64,000 bases of DNA from Lacticaseibacillus baoqingensis (GCF_003946165.1 NZ_RHOI01000006.1:1-64000); one strand, 5' to 3'; positions 7,748 through 16,034 are shown, counted from the first letter of the stretch. Program-made: numbers and translations. The notes: generated from the letters alone by a model not told the origin.

Positions 7748-8517
7748 GTCGTTTGTTACAAGTGGAGCATGTCTCCAAGATCTTCGGGGGTTTAAAGGCG
7801 GTCGAAGATGTCAGTATGCATGTTGAAGAAGGTGAGCTGGTGGCATTGATCGGCCCTAACGGGGCCGGTAAAACCACGCTGTTCAATGCCTTGACCGGGG
7901 TCAGCCCGGCGACTGAAGGCAGCGTCACTTTCAACGGGGTGTCTTTGGATAAGAAGAAACCTTATCAAGTCGCTAAAATGGGGATCGCGCGGACGTTTCA
8001 AAACATTCGCTTATTCCATCAACTATCTGTGCGCGAAAACCTGCAAGCAGCCATGACGCATCGTTATAAAGAAGATTTTGTTTCGAGCATTTTGCGCTTG
8101 CCGACGTTCACCAAAAAAGAAGCCTTAGTGAATGGTTGGACTGATGAAATCTTAGCCAAACTTGATCTCAGCGATGTTGGTGAGATGATCACCGCCAACT
8201 TGCCTTATGGGACTCAACGGCGCGTGGAAATCGCCCGTGCTGTGGCGAGTGATCCGAAGCTGATCTTTTTGGATGAACCCGCAGCCGGGATGAATCCAGA
8301 AGAAACGGCTGATCTGACGGACTTGATCCGGCGGCTGCAAAGCGAATTCGGATTGACCGTGGTCTTGATCGAACATGATATGTCATTGGTGATGAATATC
8401 GCAGAGCGGATCTATGTGTTGGAGCATGGGAAGCTGATTGCTGAAGGCACGCCGGCTGAGATCCAAAACAATCAAGCGGTCATTACGGCGTACTTAGGAG
8501 GTGGCATCCATGTTTGA
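7744..8517 (+). CDS. livG: Branched-chain amino acid ABC transporter ATPase LivG
   Basis: 257-residue ABC ATPase. Walker A is GPNGAGKTT (residues about 37-45) and Walker B LIFLDEPAAGMNP. The signature region is NLPYGTQRRVEIARA, where the usual LSGGQ is replaced by LPYGTQ, which is normal for LivG proteins. It lies between livM (4-nt overlap) and livF (8-nt overlap), so translation is coupled. Confidence 0.93.
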   Translation: MSRLLQVEHVSKIFGGLKAVEDVSMHVEEGELVALIGPNGAGKTTLFNALTGVSPATEGSVTFNGVSLDKKKPYQVAKMGIARTFQNIRLFHQLSVRENLQAAMTHRYKEDFVSSILRLPTFTKKEALVNGWTDEILAKLDLSDVGEMITANLPYGTQRRVEIARAVASDPKLIFLDEPAAGMNPEETADLTDLIRRLQSEFGLTVVLIEHDMSLVMNIAERIYVLEHGKLIAEGTPAEIQNNQAVITAYLGGGIHV

Positions 8518-9211
8518 GGTGACAGGATTAAAAGTCAATTATGGTGCGATCCAAGCCGTCCGCGGCGTCGATTTCAATGTGCAAGATGGCGAGATCGTGA
8601 CCTTGATCGGCTCCAACGGTGCTGGCAAGTCGACGATCGTCAAAACCATTTCCGGCCTTTTGCGGCCTAGTGCTGGTAATATCGTGTATGACAACCGCGG
8701 CTTGACGCATCTGTCGGCGTCTCGGATCGTCGGCGCTGGGATCGCGCAGGTCCCAGAAGGCCGGCATGTGTTTGCAGGGCTATCGACCATGGAAAACCTC
8801 AAGATGGGGGCTTATCTGGTCCCGCGCAATGAGCAGCAAGATGTGCTGGACAACGTCTTTGATCAGTTTCCAGTCTTGAAGGAACGGCGCAATCAAGATG
8901 CTGCGACCTTATCTGGTGGTGAGCAGCAAATGTTGGCGATGGGCCGCGCATTAATGGCCCGGCCTAAGCTGTTGTTGCTGGATGAGCCTTCAATGGGGCT
9001 GGCGCCGATTTATATTCAAAAGATCTTCGATATGATCAAGACAATCAACAGCCAAGGGACCACGGTACTATTGATCGAACAAAACGCGCTGCAAGCTTTA
9101 CAAATCGCCAACCGCGGTTATGTGATCGCCAGCGGCAACGTCAAACTCAGTGGGACTGGGCAAGACTTGCTGGCTGATCCAGCGGTGCAAAAGGCTTATC
9201 TTGGCGGGTAA
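8510..9211 (+). CDS. livF: Branched-chain amino acid ABC transporter ATPase LivF
   Basis: 233-residue ABC ATPase with Walker A GSNGAGKST, signature TLSGGEQQMLAMGRAL and Walker B LLLLDEPSMGLAP. The ATG at 8510 follows TTAGGAGG with correct spacing; an upstream in-frame GTG lies inside that site. Last gene of the liv operon, followed by a strong terminator. Confidence 0.93.
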   Translation: MFEVTGLKVNYGAIQAVRGVDFNVQDGEIVTLIGSNGAGKSTIVKTISGLLRPSAGNIVYDNRGLTHLSASRIVGAGIAQVPEGRHVFAGLSTMENLKMGAYLVPRNEQQDVLDNVFDQFPVLKERRNQDAATLSGGEQQMLAMGRALMARPKLLLLDEPSMGLAPIYIQKIFDMIKTINSQGTTVLLIEQNALQALQIANRGYVIASGNVKLSGTGQDLLADPAVQKAYLGG

Positions 9212-9223
9212 GAGCCGCCCATC

Positions 9224-9260
9224 AAAAACGGACCAGTCACTTAGCGACTGGTCCGTTTTT
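9224..9260. terminator. Bidirectional terminator between liv and cys operons
   Basis: AAAAACGGACCAGTC pairs with GACTGGTCCGTTTTT around a short loop. A run on one side and T run on the other serve the convergent operons livF (plus) and cysE (minus). Confidence 0.93.
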
Positions 9261-9263
9261 GGT

Positions 9264-9995
9264 TTAGCTGGCGACTGCGGTTGGCTGTGCCGCAAGGCTT
9301 TTGAGCCATTGCTGGAAAAAGGTGTCTTGGGTGGTTTGCCAAGACCAAGTGTCATGTTCTGGCAGCGGTCCGCCAACTTCGCGTAAATGCTCTTGCCACA
9401 GCCCGTTGCGGCGGTATTCAAGATGGCCAAACAAGTAGACTTCCCGACCGTGATCGACAGTCACCAAAAGCGGATGCCCGTCGGTGGTTGCCGCATGCAA
9501 GGTCAAATCAGCAACTGACTGCAAGGCCGCCAAAGGGATATCGACATAGCGCGCATGCGGCGCTAAAAAGCCATTCGGCAAGCCTTCAAGCAATGGCGTT
9601 GGGGTATCAAGCCGATGGGCATAGGCGCCAAAGAGTTTTTGCGGCAGCGGGTTTTTAGCGATCCCATAGCGGTGATGCAAGGCCGCCATAGCACCCCAGC
9701 ACAAGTTGAGTTGCGGGAGCTTTGCCGCTGCCAAAGCGTCGATCAGCTGGGCCACTTCGGCGTAATAATGCACCGCAGCAAAATCCAAGCGGTCGATCGG
9801 CGCCCCGGTGATGATAAAGGCGTCCATCGTCAGCGCTTGCGTCAACGACAACGGGCGGATGCGGGCGTCAGGGTGTTTCAGCGGGTGGCTTTTAGGGGTG
9901 AACCAGTGCAGGTGCACATGGGGGCCTAACGCTTGGGTGAAGTCGGTGATCGTCGCCGACTTGTCATGCATCAAATGCAAGATCCCGATGTTCAT
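9264..9995 (-). CDS. cysE: MetA-fold acyltransferase, probable serine O-acetyltransferase (CysE-type of lactobacilli)
   Basis: 243 residues of the homoserine O-acyltransferase (MetA) fold. A Cys-His-Glu triad is visible: Cys99 in LNLCWGAMAAL, and His191/Glu193 in YLFGHLEY. It is shorter than classical MetA (about 300). In lactobacilli, MetA-like enzymes encoded with cysK and a cystathionine lyase have been shown to act as serine acetyltransferases, supplying O-acetylserine. The Cys-codon leader in front of this operon supports that reading over methionine synthesis. Its start overlaps the ctl stop by 4 nt. Homoserine acylation remains possible. Confidence 0.82.
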   Translation of the reverse strand: MNIGILHLMHDKSATITDFTQALGPHVHLHWFTPKSHPLKHPDARIRPLSLTQALTMDAFIITGAPIDRLDFAAVHYYAEVAQLIDALAAAKLPQLNLCWGAMAALHHRYGIAKNPLPQKLFGAYAHRLDTPTPLLEGLPNGFLAPHARYVDIPLAALQSVADLTLHAATTDGHPLLVTVDHGREVYLFGHLEYRRNGLWQEHLREVGGPLPEHDTWSWQTTQDTFFQQWLKSLAAQPTAVAS

Positions 9996-11134
9996 TGCAT
10001 TACGGCGTCAAAGCCGGCTTTGAGGTCCGCTTTTAAGTCGGTGATATCTTCGACCCCGACGGATAAGCGGATCAGCTCGTCTTGAATGCCATTTTGTAAA
10101 CGGATCTCCCGGGGGATGGCCCCGTGAGTCATTAACGCTGGGATCTCGATCAGCGATTCCAAGGCGCCTAGGCTTTCGGCGAGGGTGATCAACTGAAGAT
10201 GTTCAACGAAGACTTGCGGGTCTAATCCTGGCTGCAGTTCAAACGACAGCATTGCACCAAAGCCATGCATTTGTTTTTTGGCGATGGCATAATCTGGATT
10301 GTCAGGATCGCCTGGATAATAGAGCTTGGCGACGGCTGGTTGGGCCTTTAAAAAGGAGAAGAGCTTTTCGGTGTTGGCCAAATGTGCTTGCATGCGCAAT
10401 TGTAAGGTCTTGATGCCGCGTTGTAAGAGCCAGCTTTCTTGCGGGGCCAAGATCGCGCCGATCGCATTTTGTAAAAAGCCCAGGCGTTCGGCTAACTGTG
10501 CGTCTTTGACCGCCACGACGCCGGCGATCACGTCGGAATGGCCGCCGAGGTACTTCGATGCCGAATGCAGCACGATGTCGACGCCTAGCGTCAAGGGCTG
10601 TTGGACAATCGGGCTGGCGAAGGTGTTGTCAATGATGCTCAACAAACCGTGCTCGCGGGCGATCGCGGCAATGGCTTGAATGTCAGTCACCCGCAGCAAA
10701 GGGTTAGTCGGCGTTTCCAGGTAAATCGCCTTAGTTGCCGGTGTCAGTGCGGCAGTGACCGCATTTAAGTCGCGCGTATCCACCACCGTGAACGTGATGC
10801 CTAAACGGCTGAGCACTTGATTGAGCAAGCGAAACGTCCCGCCGTAGACATCATCGCCGACGATGATATGATCGCCGGCACTGAATAAGGAAAACACGGT
10901 CATGATCGCGGCTGACCCGGAGGCAAATGCAAACCCAGCCGTGCCTTGTTCGATATCTGCGACTAAAGCTTCAACCGCTTGGCGCGTGGGATTGCCGGTG
11001 CGCGAGTATTCCCAAGGGGCTTGGCCGATCTTGTGCTGGTGAAATGTCGAGGCCATATAGATCGGCATGGAGGTCGCGCCGGTCGTGGGGTCTTCAGAGA
11101 TACCGCCGTGTAATAATTGCGTTGCTAATTTCAT
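9992..11134 (-). CDS. ctl: Cystathionine beta/gamma-lyase family PLP enzyme
   Basis: 380-residue Cys/Met-metabolism PLP enzyme. The PLP lysine is in HSASKYLGGHSD, with YSRTGNPTR and the Asp of IIDNTFASP also present. The ATG at 11134 is preceded by AAAGGAGC; an in-frame start at 11167 has no ribosome site. Middle gene of cysK-ctl-cysE. Predicted to cleave cystathionine, giving cysteine (gamma) or homocysteine (beta), so with CysK it would complete reverse transsulfuration. Gamma- versus beta-lyase cannot be decided by eye. Confidence 0.88.
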   Translation of the reverse strand: MKLATQLLHGGISEDPTTGATSMPIYMASTFHQHKIGQAPWEYSRTGNPTRQAVEALVADIEQGTAGFAFASGSAAIMTVFSLFSAGDHIIVGDDVYGGTFRLLNQVLSRLGITFTVVDTRDLNAVTAALTPATKAIYLETPTNPLLRVTDIQAIAAIAREHGLLSIIDNTFASPIVQQPLTLGVDIVLHSASKYLGGHSDVIAGVVAVKDAQLAERLGFLQNAIGAILAPQESWLLQRGIKTLQLRMQAHLANTEKLFSFLKAQPAVAKLYYPGDPDNPDYAIAKKQMHGFGAMLSFELQPGLDPQVFVEHLQLITLAESLGALESLIEIPALMTHGAIPREIRLQNGIQDELIRLSVGVEDITDLKADLKAGFDAVMQ

Positions 11135-11156
11135 TGATTTGCTCCTTTGGGTGTGT

Positions 11157-12068
11157 TTAGACGTCATAAATTGATTCGCTCAAGTACCGTTCGCTGCTGT
11201 CTGGGAAAATCGTCACGATATTGCTGCCAGCCGGCAGTGTTTCAGCGACTTGCAAACTAGCCGCGACCGCCGCGCCGCTTGAGCTGCCGATGAACAACCC
11301 GGCTTGCTTGGCTAATGTGCGGACTTGCAAAAAGGCATCGGCATCGGGGATGGTCAAGGTGGCATCGATTGTTAAATGGTCAAAAAACGGCGGGATGAAT
11401 TCGACGCCAATGCCTTCTGTGCGATGCGGATGCGGTTGGCCGCCATTGAGGATCGACCCGGCTGGTTCGACGACGATCGCTTGGGTGCGCGGGTCTTTGC
11501 TTTTGAGGTAAGCGGCGACCCCGGCAAAAGTGCCGCCGCTGCCGGCACCAGCGACAAACGCTGCGATCGGTTCATGCAAGTCTTGGGTGATCTCAGGGCC
11601 TAAGGTGTCATAATAGGTCGCGGGATTAGCCGGATTGGTGAATTGCATCGGCAAGTAGCTGTCAGGGGTCTGGGCGGCTAAGGCTTGCGCTTTTTTGATG
11701 GCGCCTTTGATCCCATCGGCAGCAGGGGTATTGATCAGCTTGGCCCCTAGTGCTTGCATCAAGGTTTGCTTTTCGGCACTGAATCGCTCTGGGACCACCA
11801 AGATCACCGGCAGCTGGCGTGCTTGGGCGGCTAAGGCGACGCCGATGCCGGTGTTGCCGGCAGTGGGTTCGATGATCGTGGTGTGTTTGGTGATCTCACC
11901 GCGCCGGATCCCATCGGCGAGCAAGTATTCGCCGAGGCGGTCTTTGATGCTGCCGCCAGGGTTGAACATTTCGAGTTTGGCATAGATGTGCACGTGATTA
12001 GGGGTCGCCAGCGGCAATTCGAATAGTGGTGTGTTGCCGATAGCTTCTTGGATGTGATGGATCAACAT
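11157..12068 (-). CDS. cysK: Cysteine synthase / cystathionine beta-synthase-type PLP enzyme
   Basis: 303-residue fold-type II PLP enzyme. The PLP lysine is in [12 protein letters not shown], the substrate loop is [14 protein letters not shown], and the glycine-rich phosphate site is [11 protein letters not shown]. It makes cysteine from O-acetylserine and sulfide, or cystathionine from (acetyl)serine and homocysteine. The ATG at 12068 has AAAGGAGA 6 nt upstream. The ORF extends further 5' only because it runs open through the attenuator. First gene of the operon, directly after the leader peptide and terminator. Confidence 0.9.
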   Translation of the reverse strand: MLIHHIQEAIGNTPLFELPLATPNHVHIYAKLEMFNPGGSIKDRLGEYLLADGIRRGEITKHTTIIEPTAGNTGIGVALAAQARQLPVILVVPERFSAEKQTLMQALGAKLINTPAADGIKGAIKKAQALAAQTPDSYLPMQFTNPANPATYYDTLGPEITQDLHEPIAAFVAGAGSGGTFAGVAAYLKSKDPRTQAIVVEPAGSILNGGQPHPHRTEGIGVEFIPPFFDHLTIDATLTIPDADAFLQVRTLAKQAGLFIGSSSGAAVAASLQVAETLPAGSNIVTIFPDSSERYLSESIYDV

Positions 12069-12090
12069 AGCGGGTCTCCTTTCAAAAGGC

Positions 12091-12209
12091 AAAAAAAGGC
12101 GCGCCACCAAAAATTGGTGAGCGCGCCTTAGTCCAGTCCGATACCTGAACATGGACTCATACCGTCATTGAGTCAATGCAAACAAGTCGGACATCGCTTA
12201 AGGCGCGCT
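12091..12209 (-). promoter_or_regulatory. Cysteine operon attenuator (terminator and antiterminator)
   Basis: Terminator, minus strand: TAAGGCGCGCTCACCA (from 12130) pairs with TTGGTGGCGCGCC, followed by seven Us (12097-12091). Upstream, AGCGCGCCTTA (12209-12199) is perfectly complementary over 11 bp to the terminator's 5' arm TAAGGCGCGCT (12130-12120), so it can act as antiterminator. GTCCGA near 12193-12188 can pair either with GTCGGA upstream (12215-12210) or with TCGGAC downstream (12141-12136). These mutually exclusive pairings overlap the leader ORF. Confidence 0.8.
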
Positions 12210-12253
12210 ATCCGACAGCAACAATTAGCGTTGAAAGTTGGCATGACTAACAT
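12173..12253 (-). CDS. Cys-rich leader peptide of the cysteine operon
   Basis: 26-codon ORF with ribosome site GGGAGG (12267-12262), 8 nt before the ATG. Residues 11-13 are Cys-Cys-Cys (TGT TGC TGT), with two more Cys near the end: five Cys in 26 residues. It starts about 24 nt after the predicted transcription start and lies over the antiterminator strand. By analogy with amino-acid leader peptides, ribosomes short of Cys-tRNA would stall at the triple-Cys run, leaving the antiterminator free to open cysK-ctl-cysE. Sequence and spacing are seen; the mechanism is inferred. Confidence 0.75.
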   Translation of the reverse strand: MLVMPTFNANCCCRIARLKRCPTCLH

Positions 12254-12283
12254 GGCTGAATCCTCCCGATATGAATTACCGTA

Positions 12284-12312
12284 ACTGTAACCTCTTGGTG
12301 GCAGTCTGTCAA
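12284..12312 (-). promoter_or_regulatory. Promoter of cysK-ctl-cysE operon
   Basis: On the minus strand TTGACA (12312-12307), a 17-bp spacer and TACAGT (12289-12284). The start of transcription would be near 12277, just ahead of the leader peptide. Confidence 0.75.
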
Positions 12313-12428
12313 GCGATAATAATTTTGTTAATACTGACCGTCTCTGGTGACATTGGCGGTGAAAACCGCTGCAAAACCAGTTGCAGACCCGGATCTTTGT
12401 TATGATAGAGAAGATTGGAGGGGTGTTC

Positions 12429-13619
12429 ATGGCTGAAGAGCAAACGCCGCTGCACTTAAAGCTGCCAAAAGCGGTGTGTGCGGAATTAGGCGTCGATGCG
12501 CACACACCCATGCAACTGCGGGTCAAAAATAATCAATTGGTGATCCAACCGCGGTTCAAAGAGCGGGTGGCCGGGCGGCGCTGGTTTTTATTATGGCCGG
12601 TGATCCTCTCTGCGCTGTTGGCGATCGGGGTGTATGGCTATTGGTGGTGGCAAGGCTTGGCAACGGTCCCATTATCTGGCGGCACGTCGGTGGCCAGTTT
12701 TGTGATCGGCATCGGGTCTTTGGCAGGCTGGTGCATGTTTGCCGGCTTTTTTGTCTATATGCGCCGTGCTGAAAGTCACCCGCTGATCTACTGGCGGAAT
12801 TTTCCGGTGATCTTGATCGCGTTTGCGGTGATATTGGGGCTGGCGTTGATCGGCGGCTTTTGGGTCTTGGGCCAGCTGTTTCCTGGCGCGGCTTTTGATC
12901 GCTTCACGGCGGCGTTGATTTTTTGGGTATTTACCATGATCGCCACGGCATTCATGGTGGAAGCGGCGTTGACGATCACGGCCGCCACGCTGAGCAATTT
13001 GTTGACGGTGGTGATCGTGACTGGGGTGGTGATCGCCATGGCCGCGAATAACCATCGGCGTTGGTGGCAGCATAACCTCAGCTTTTTAGGTACCGATATG
13101 GCCAGTAATGCCTGGCAATTCAACCTCACTTTGATCATGTCGGCACTATTGATGATCGCGTTGATCGACACACTGTTTGTGGCATTAGCGCCAGTTTTTC
13201 CACGCGACCGGCGCTTATGGCTCATGCGCGGGATGTTGACTTTAGTGGCGGTCGACCTGGCCGGCGTGGGCTTGTTTCCTAACAATGCGGCATCACACCT
13301 GTTGCATGATCAAGCCGCCGGGATGCTGGTGTTTTTGGTCGCGGCGTTGATCATTGGGTGCCGCTGGTTATTACCCGGCGTTTCAAAAGCCTTTTTGACC
13401 TTGTCTTACGGTGTCGCCGTGTTGCTGCTGCTGTTGAATTTCGGCTTTCGCTGGTTTGGGTATCCGTCGCTGACGTCGTTTGAGATCCAAGCATTTGCCT
13501 TAGCATTTGGCTGGTTGTTGTTGCTATTCAGCCGCTTGCAAGCACTAGTCGATCAAGGCAAGCAAGCATGGACCGTGGTGATCCAAGCCAGTGACGACAA
13601 AAAAACGGACGTGTCTTGA
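12429..13619 (+). CDS. Polytopic membrane protein with N-terminal AbrB-like segment (DUF998-like)
   Basis: 396 residues. Residues 1-45 (LHLKLPKAVCAELGV, MQLRVKNNQLVIQP) look like a SpoVT/AbrB swapped-hairpin domain. The rest has about ten transmembrane segments; the C-terminal half resembles the DUF998 family. The ATG at 12429 follows TTGGAGGGG. Function unknown; the fusion suggests a soluble dimerisation or sensing domain on a membrane protein. Divergent from the cys operon and followed by a terminator that overlaps its stop codon. Confidence 0.75.
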   Translation: MAEEQTPLHLKLPKAVCAELGVDAHTPMQLRVKNNQLVIQPRFKERVAGRRWFLLWPVILSALLAIGVYGYWWWQGLATVPLSGGTSVASFVIGIGSLAGWCMFAGFFVYMRRAESHPLIYWRNFPVILIAFAVILGLALIGGFWVLGQLFPGAAFDRFTAALIFWVFTMIATAFMVEAALTITAATLSNLLTVVIVTGVVIAMAANNHRRWWQHNLSFLGTDMASNAWQFNLTLIMSALLMIALIDTLFVALAPVFPRDRRLWLMRGMLTLVAVDLAGVGLFPNNAASHLLHDQAAGMLVFLVAALIIGCRWLLPGVSKAFLTLSYGVAVLLLLLNFGFRWFGYPSLTSFEIQAFALAFGWLLLLFSRLQALVDQGKQAWTVVIQASDDKKTDVS

Positions 13620-13637
13620 AGACACGTCCGTTTTTGA
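13598..13637. terminator. Bidirectional terminator
   Basis: AAAAACGGACGTGTC pairs with GACACGTCCGTTTTT. The stop codon of the upstream membrane protein lies in the loop, and the hairpin also serves the convergent efflux gene. Confidence 0.92.
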
Positions 13638-13647
13638 TGTTTGCCGC

Positions 13648-15060
13648 TTAGTTTTCGGTGCTTTTGGCAGGGGTTTTTACGGCAAATGACGCGATGAACG
13701 CGACGACTGCTAAGATCAACACAAAGGCAAAGCCGGCATGCGACCCAACGGTCAAGCCGGCGATCCCAGCTTGTTGGCTGCTGCCAAAGGCGATCATCGA
13801 CGTGGCGACCGCCGTACAAATGGCGCCGACGATCTGTTGTAAGGTATTCAAGATCGCACTGCCATCGGCATTCAAGGCTCCAGACAAGCTGTTGAGCCCG
13901 TAAGTTTGCGCCGGCGACATCGCCAGCGGCGCACCGATCATCAACACGACATGGCCAAAAATGACCCAGGCTAAAGGACTGTGAGCGTTGGCGGATAACA
14001 AGATCAACACCCCGATGATGGCGATGAAAAAGCCGATCCGAGTGAGCCCTTTGGCCCCGTGACTGTCATAAAGCCGCCCGGCGACTGCAGAAGTCAAAGC
14101 ATTAACGATCCCGCCTGGCAGCATCACGATCCCAGTCAACGCGACTGGCAAGGCCATGACCCGCTGCAAGAACATCGGCAGCAAATACATCGACGCTAAG
14201 ATCACCCCAAAATCGAGCATCACCAACAAAGTGCCGACGGTGAACCGGCGCGTTTTGAAAACCGTCAGATTCAACATTGGCTTGCTCAAGCGCAATTGGC
14301 GGCGTGCGTATAAGACTAAGGCCAACAGCCCCACGATCAACGCGAGCAAGACCTTAGCCGATAACCAGCCGGCATCAGAAGCAAGCGAGGCCCCGATCAC
14401 GATCCCGGCAAAACCGACTGTCGATTCTATGATCGATAACCAATCCACCGGGGTCTTGGTTTGAGGATACACGTTGTCTAAGGAAGTGGCGGCAAAGACA
14501 AAGGCAATGGCCAAGAAGGGGACAAACAGCCAGAAAATATAATGCCAAGAAAGTTTGGCCAAAAGCAAGCCGGTGATGGTCGGGCCGATCGCAGGCGCAA
14601 ACATGATCACTAATGCGGCCATACCCATGACCGTGCCCAATTTATGCGGCGGAAAGATCTGCAAGGCAACCGAAAACATCAAGGGTAAGACCAACCCGGT
14701 GCCAATGCCTTGGATCATCCGGCCGAGTAACACGAGCGTAAAGACGCTGGCGATCGCCGAGATACAAGCCCCAACAATAAAGGCCCCTAAGGCGAAAAGG
14801 ACGATCTTTTTTGTGGTAAACCAACGGGTCAGCAGGCTTGAAAGCGGCATGCAGATCCCGATCACCAGCATATAACCGGTGACCAGCCACTGAATGGTGC
14901 CTTGGGTGACGTTTAAAGCGGCCATTAATGACGGCAGCGCGATATTTAATGCAGTTTCAGAAAACATACCAACGAACGAGCCGATCATCAGCCCGACCAT
15001 GGCCAGTGCGGGATGGGCGATCTCAACGCGGGCTTTTGGCAGTGATTGTGACATTTCCAT
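13648..15060 (-). CDS. MFS multidrug efflux transporter, DHA2 (14-TMS) family
   Basis: 470 residues with about 14 hydrophobic segments. Features include the DHA2-type N terminus (GLMIGSFVGMFSETALNIALPSLM), motif A-like LSSLLTRWFTTKK and motif C-like GPTITGLLLAKLSWHYIFW. It is predicted to export drugs or toxic metabolites by proton antiport. The ATG at 15060 lies 12 nt after AAAGGAG, a slightly long gap. Upstream lie a 14-codon leader ORF and a terminator, suggesting drug- or amino-acid-responsive attenuation. Confidence 0.9.
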   Translation of the reverse strand: MEMSQSLPKARVEIAHPALAMVGLMIGSFVGMFSETALNIALPSLMAALNVTQGTIQWLVTGYMLVIGICMPLSSLLTRWFTTKKIVLFALGAFIVGACISAIASVFTLVLLGRMIQGIGTGLVLPLMFSVALQIFPPHKLGTVMGMAALVIMFAPAIGPTITGLLLAKLSWHYIFWLFVPFLAIAFVFAATSLDNVYPQTKTPVDWLSIIESTVGFAGIVIGASLASDAGWLSAKVLLALIVGLLALVLYARRQLRLSKPMLNLTVFKTRRFTVGTLLVMLDFGVILASMYLLPMFLQRVMALPVALTGIVMLPGGIVNALTSAVAGRLYDSHGAKGLTRIGFFIAIIGVLILLSANAHSPLAWVIFGHVVLMIGAPLAMSPAQTYGLNSLSGALNADGSAILNTLQQIVGAICTAVATSMIAFGSSQQAGIAGLTVGSHAGFAFVLILAVVAFIASFAVKTPAKSTEN

Positions 15061-15094
15061 GGTAACAACAAACTCCTTTTCTCTAGATAATGGC

Positions 15095-15120
15095 AAAAAA
15101 AATAGCCGTAATCGCGGCTA
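15095..15120 (-). terminator. Attenuator terminator before efflux gene
   Basis: TAGCCG CGATTA CGGCTA followed by eight Us, read on the minus strand. The first three bases are the stop codon of the leader ORF. It sits 35 nt upstream of the efflux start codon, so it would block expression unless read through. Confidence 0.85.
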
Positions 15121-15162
15121 AAGGTGGAACCATCCCCAGTTGCCGCCGGGGATGGCGATCAT
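15118..15162 (-). CDS. Putative leader peptide of efflux gene (MIAIPGGNWGWFHL)
   Basis: 14-codon ORF about 16 nt after the predicted transcription start, with a weak site (GTGAAG). Two Trp codons flank a Gly. Its coding sequence contains the hairpin CCATCCCC/GGGGATGG (15157-15132), whose loop carries GCGGC able to pair with GCCGC of the following terminator. Stalling inside the peptide would open that hairpin and could prevent termination, as in known antibiotic-induced leader systems. Evidence is positional only. Confidence 0.45.
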   Translation of the reverse strand: MIAIPGGNWGWFHL

Positions 15163-15184
15163 TAAACAAACTTCACGAGTGGTT

Positions 15185-15213
15185 ATACTACCAGAAAATC
15201 TGCTGACGCGTAA
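15185..15213 (-). promoter_or_regulatory. Promoter of efflux leader
   Basis: Minus strand TTACGC (15213-15208), a 17-bp spacer and TAGTAT (15190-15185), with an extended -10 TGG. The promoter of the neighbouring DUF2798 gene has the same TTACGC-17-TAT layout and the same TTTTCTGGTA lead-in. Confidence 0.6.
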
Positions 15214-15290
15214 GGGAAAACTTAATTTTCTCAGGATTTGCGGGTCAACCGTGGCGAAAACGGCAAAAAAACCGCTGCGATCCAAAGCAA

Positions 15291-15356
15291 TTTTAGCCCA
15301 TGAAAAAAGCGCCTGGGACCACGATTCATGGTTAGAATCGCGGTCCCAAGGCGCTT
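15291..15356 (-). terminator. Terminator of DUF2798 gene, copy 1 of a repeated terminator sequence
   Basis: Minus strand AAGCGCC...GGGACC.CGATTC pairs with GAATCG.GGTCCC.GGCGCTT and is followed by six Us, then TCATGGGCTAAAA. The same sequence plan recurs at 18135-18200, including the unpaired TCATGGGCTAAAA tail. Confidence 0.85.
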
Positions 15357-15417
15357 GTGTCATGGACGCGGTTGCGTCAAACGCGTCTAAACGAGCTGTC
15401 TTAGTCACTATTGGGGC

Positions 15418-15906
15418 TTAGTCAAGATCAGTCGCAGTTTCGCTGCCGCGGTTTTGGAAGGCGGCTAACGCCTTGCGAGCGATCGGGCCAACGATCAAAA
15501 GCTGCAGCGGCAAAGCCATGAAGAGGTTAAAGATCCAAGTGTGTAAATAAGTGAGGACCAGATTGCCGCCAAAGTTGGCGGTAACGATGATGCCAAATGC
15601 AGACATCAAGCTAACCATTCCGGCGACCATTAAGATAGAGATCCAGATCCCGATGATCAGCGACTTTTGTTCCATTTCAGGTTTGAAGATGCGGGTGAAA
15701 AACAGCTTTTTGGCTAATGGGCCGACGACGCCAAGATCGAGGATCAAGGCGATCACTAAGGCTACCGGGTAGCCTTTCAAGACTTCTAATAGGTAACCGG
15801 CACTAAAGCCATCGCTTAACGCCACGTTGTAGCCGGCCATGACAAATACCATGAGGCCAGCCATGATCAGACTGAAAAAGAGTTCTTCTTTAAAATTTTT
15901 AGGCAC
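15418..15906 (-). CDS. DUF2798-type membrane protein
   Basis: 162 residues with four transmembrane segments arranged as two similar halves (FFSLIMAGLMVFVMAGYN and ISILMVAGMVSLMSAFGI), the pattern of tandem DUF2798 proteins. GTG start at 15906, 5 nt after AAGGAG. Function unknown. Own promoter at 16006-16034 and own terminator downstream. Confidence 0.85.
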   Translation of the reverse strand: MPKNFKEELFFSLIMAGLMVFVMAGYNVALSDGFSAGYLLEVLKGYPVALVIALILDLGVVGPLAKKLFFTRIFKPEMEQKSLIIGIWISILMVAGMVSLMSAFGIIVTANFGGNLVLTYLHTWIFNLFMALPLQLLIVGPIARKALAAFQNRGSETATDLD

Positions 15907-16005
15907 GTTTTCTCCTTGGGCTCGTGGGTTTGAAATTTTGAGCGGTAGTGTCAGCTAACAGCCTATACGGACCCAATCGACGATGTGTCACCCACAGCAA
16001 TTTCT

Positions 16006-16034
16006 AACATACCAGAAAAATTGTGTTGGCGTAA
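16006..16034 (-). promoter_or_regulatory. Promoter of DUF2798 gene
   Basis: Minus strand TTACGC (16034-16029), a 17-bp spacer and TATGTT (16011-16006), with TTTTTCTGG just before the -10. A leader of about 95 nt precedes the GTG start; I see no clear riboswitch in it. Confidence 0.55.

Noticed and set aside
12091-12253. S-box or T-box in front of cysK
   Set aside because: No SAM-I core sequence and no TGGNACCGCG; the leader ORF with complementary segments accounts for the region.
15118-15408. 96-codon minus-strand ORF before the efflux gene
   Set aside because: It runs through a terminator hairpin and the promoter. Only its last 14 codons, after the predicted transcription start, are plausible as a leader.
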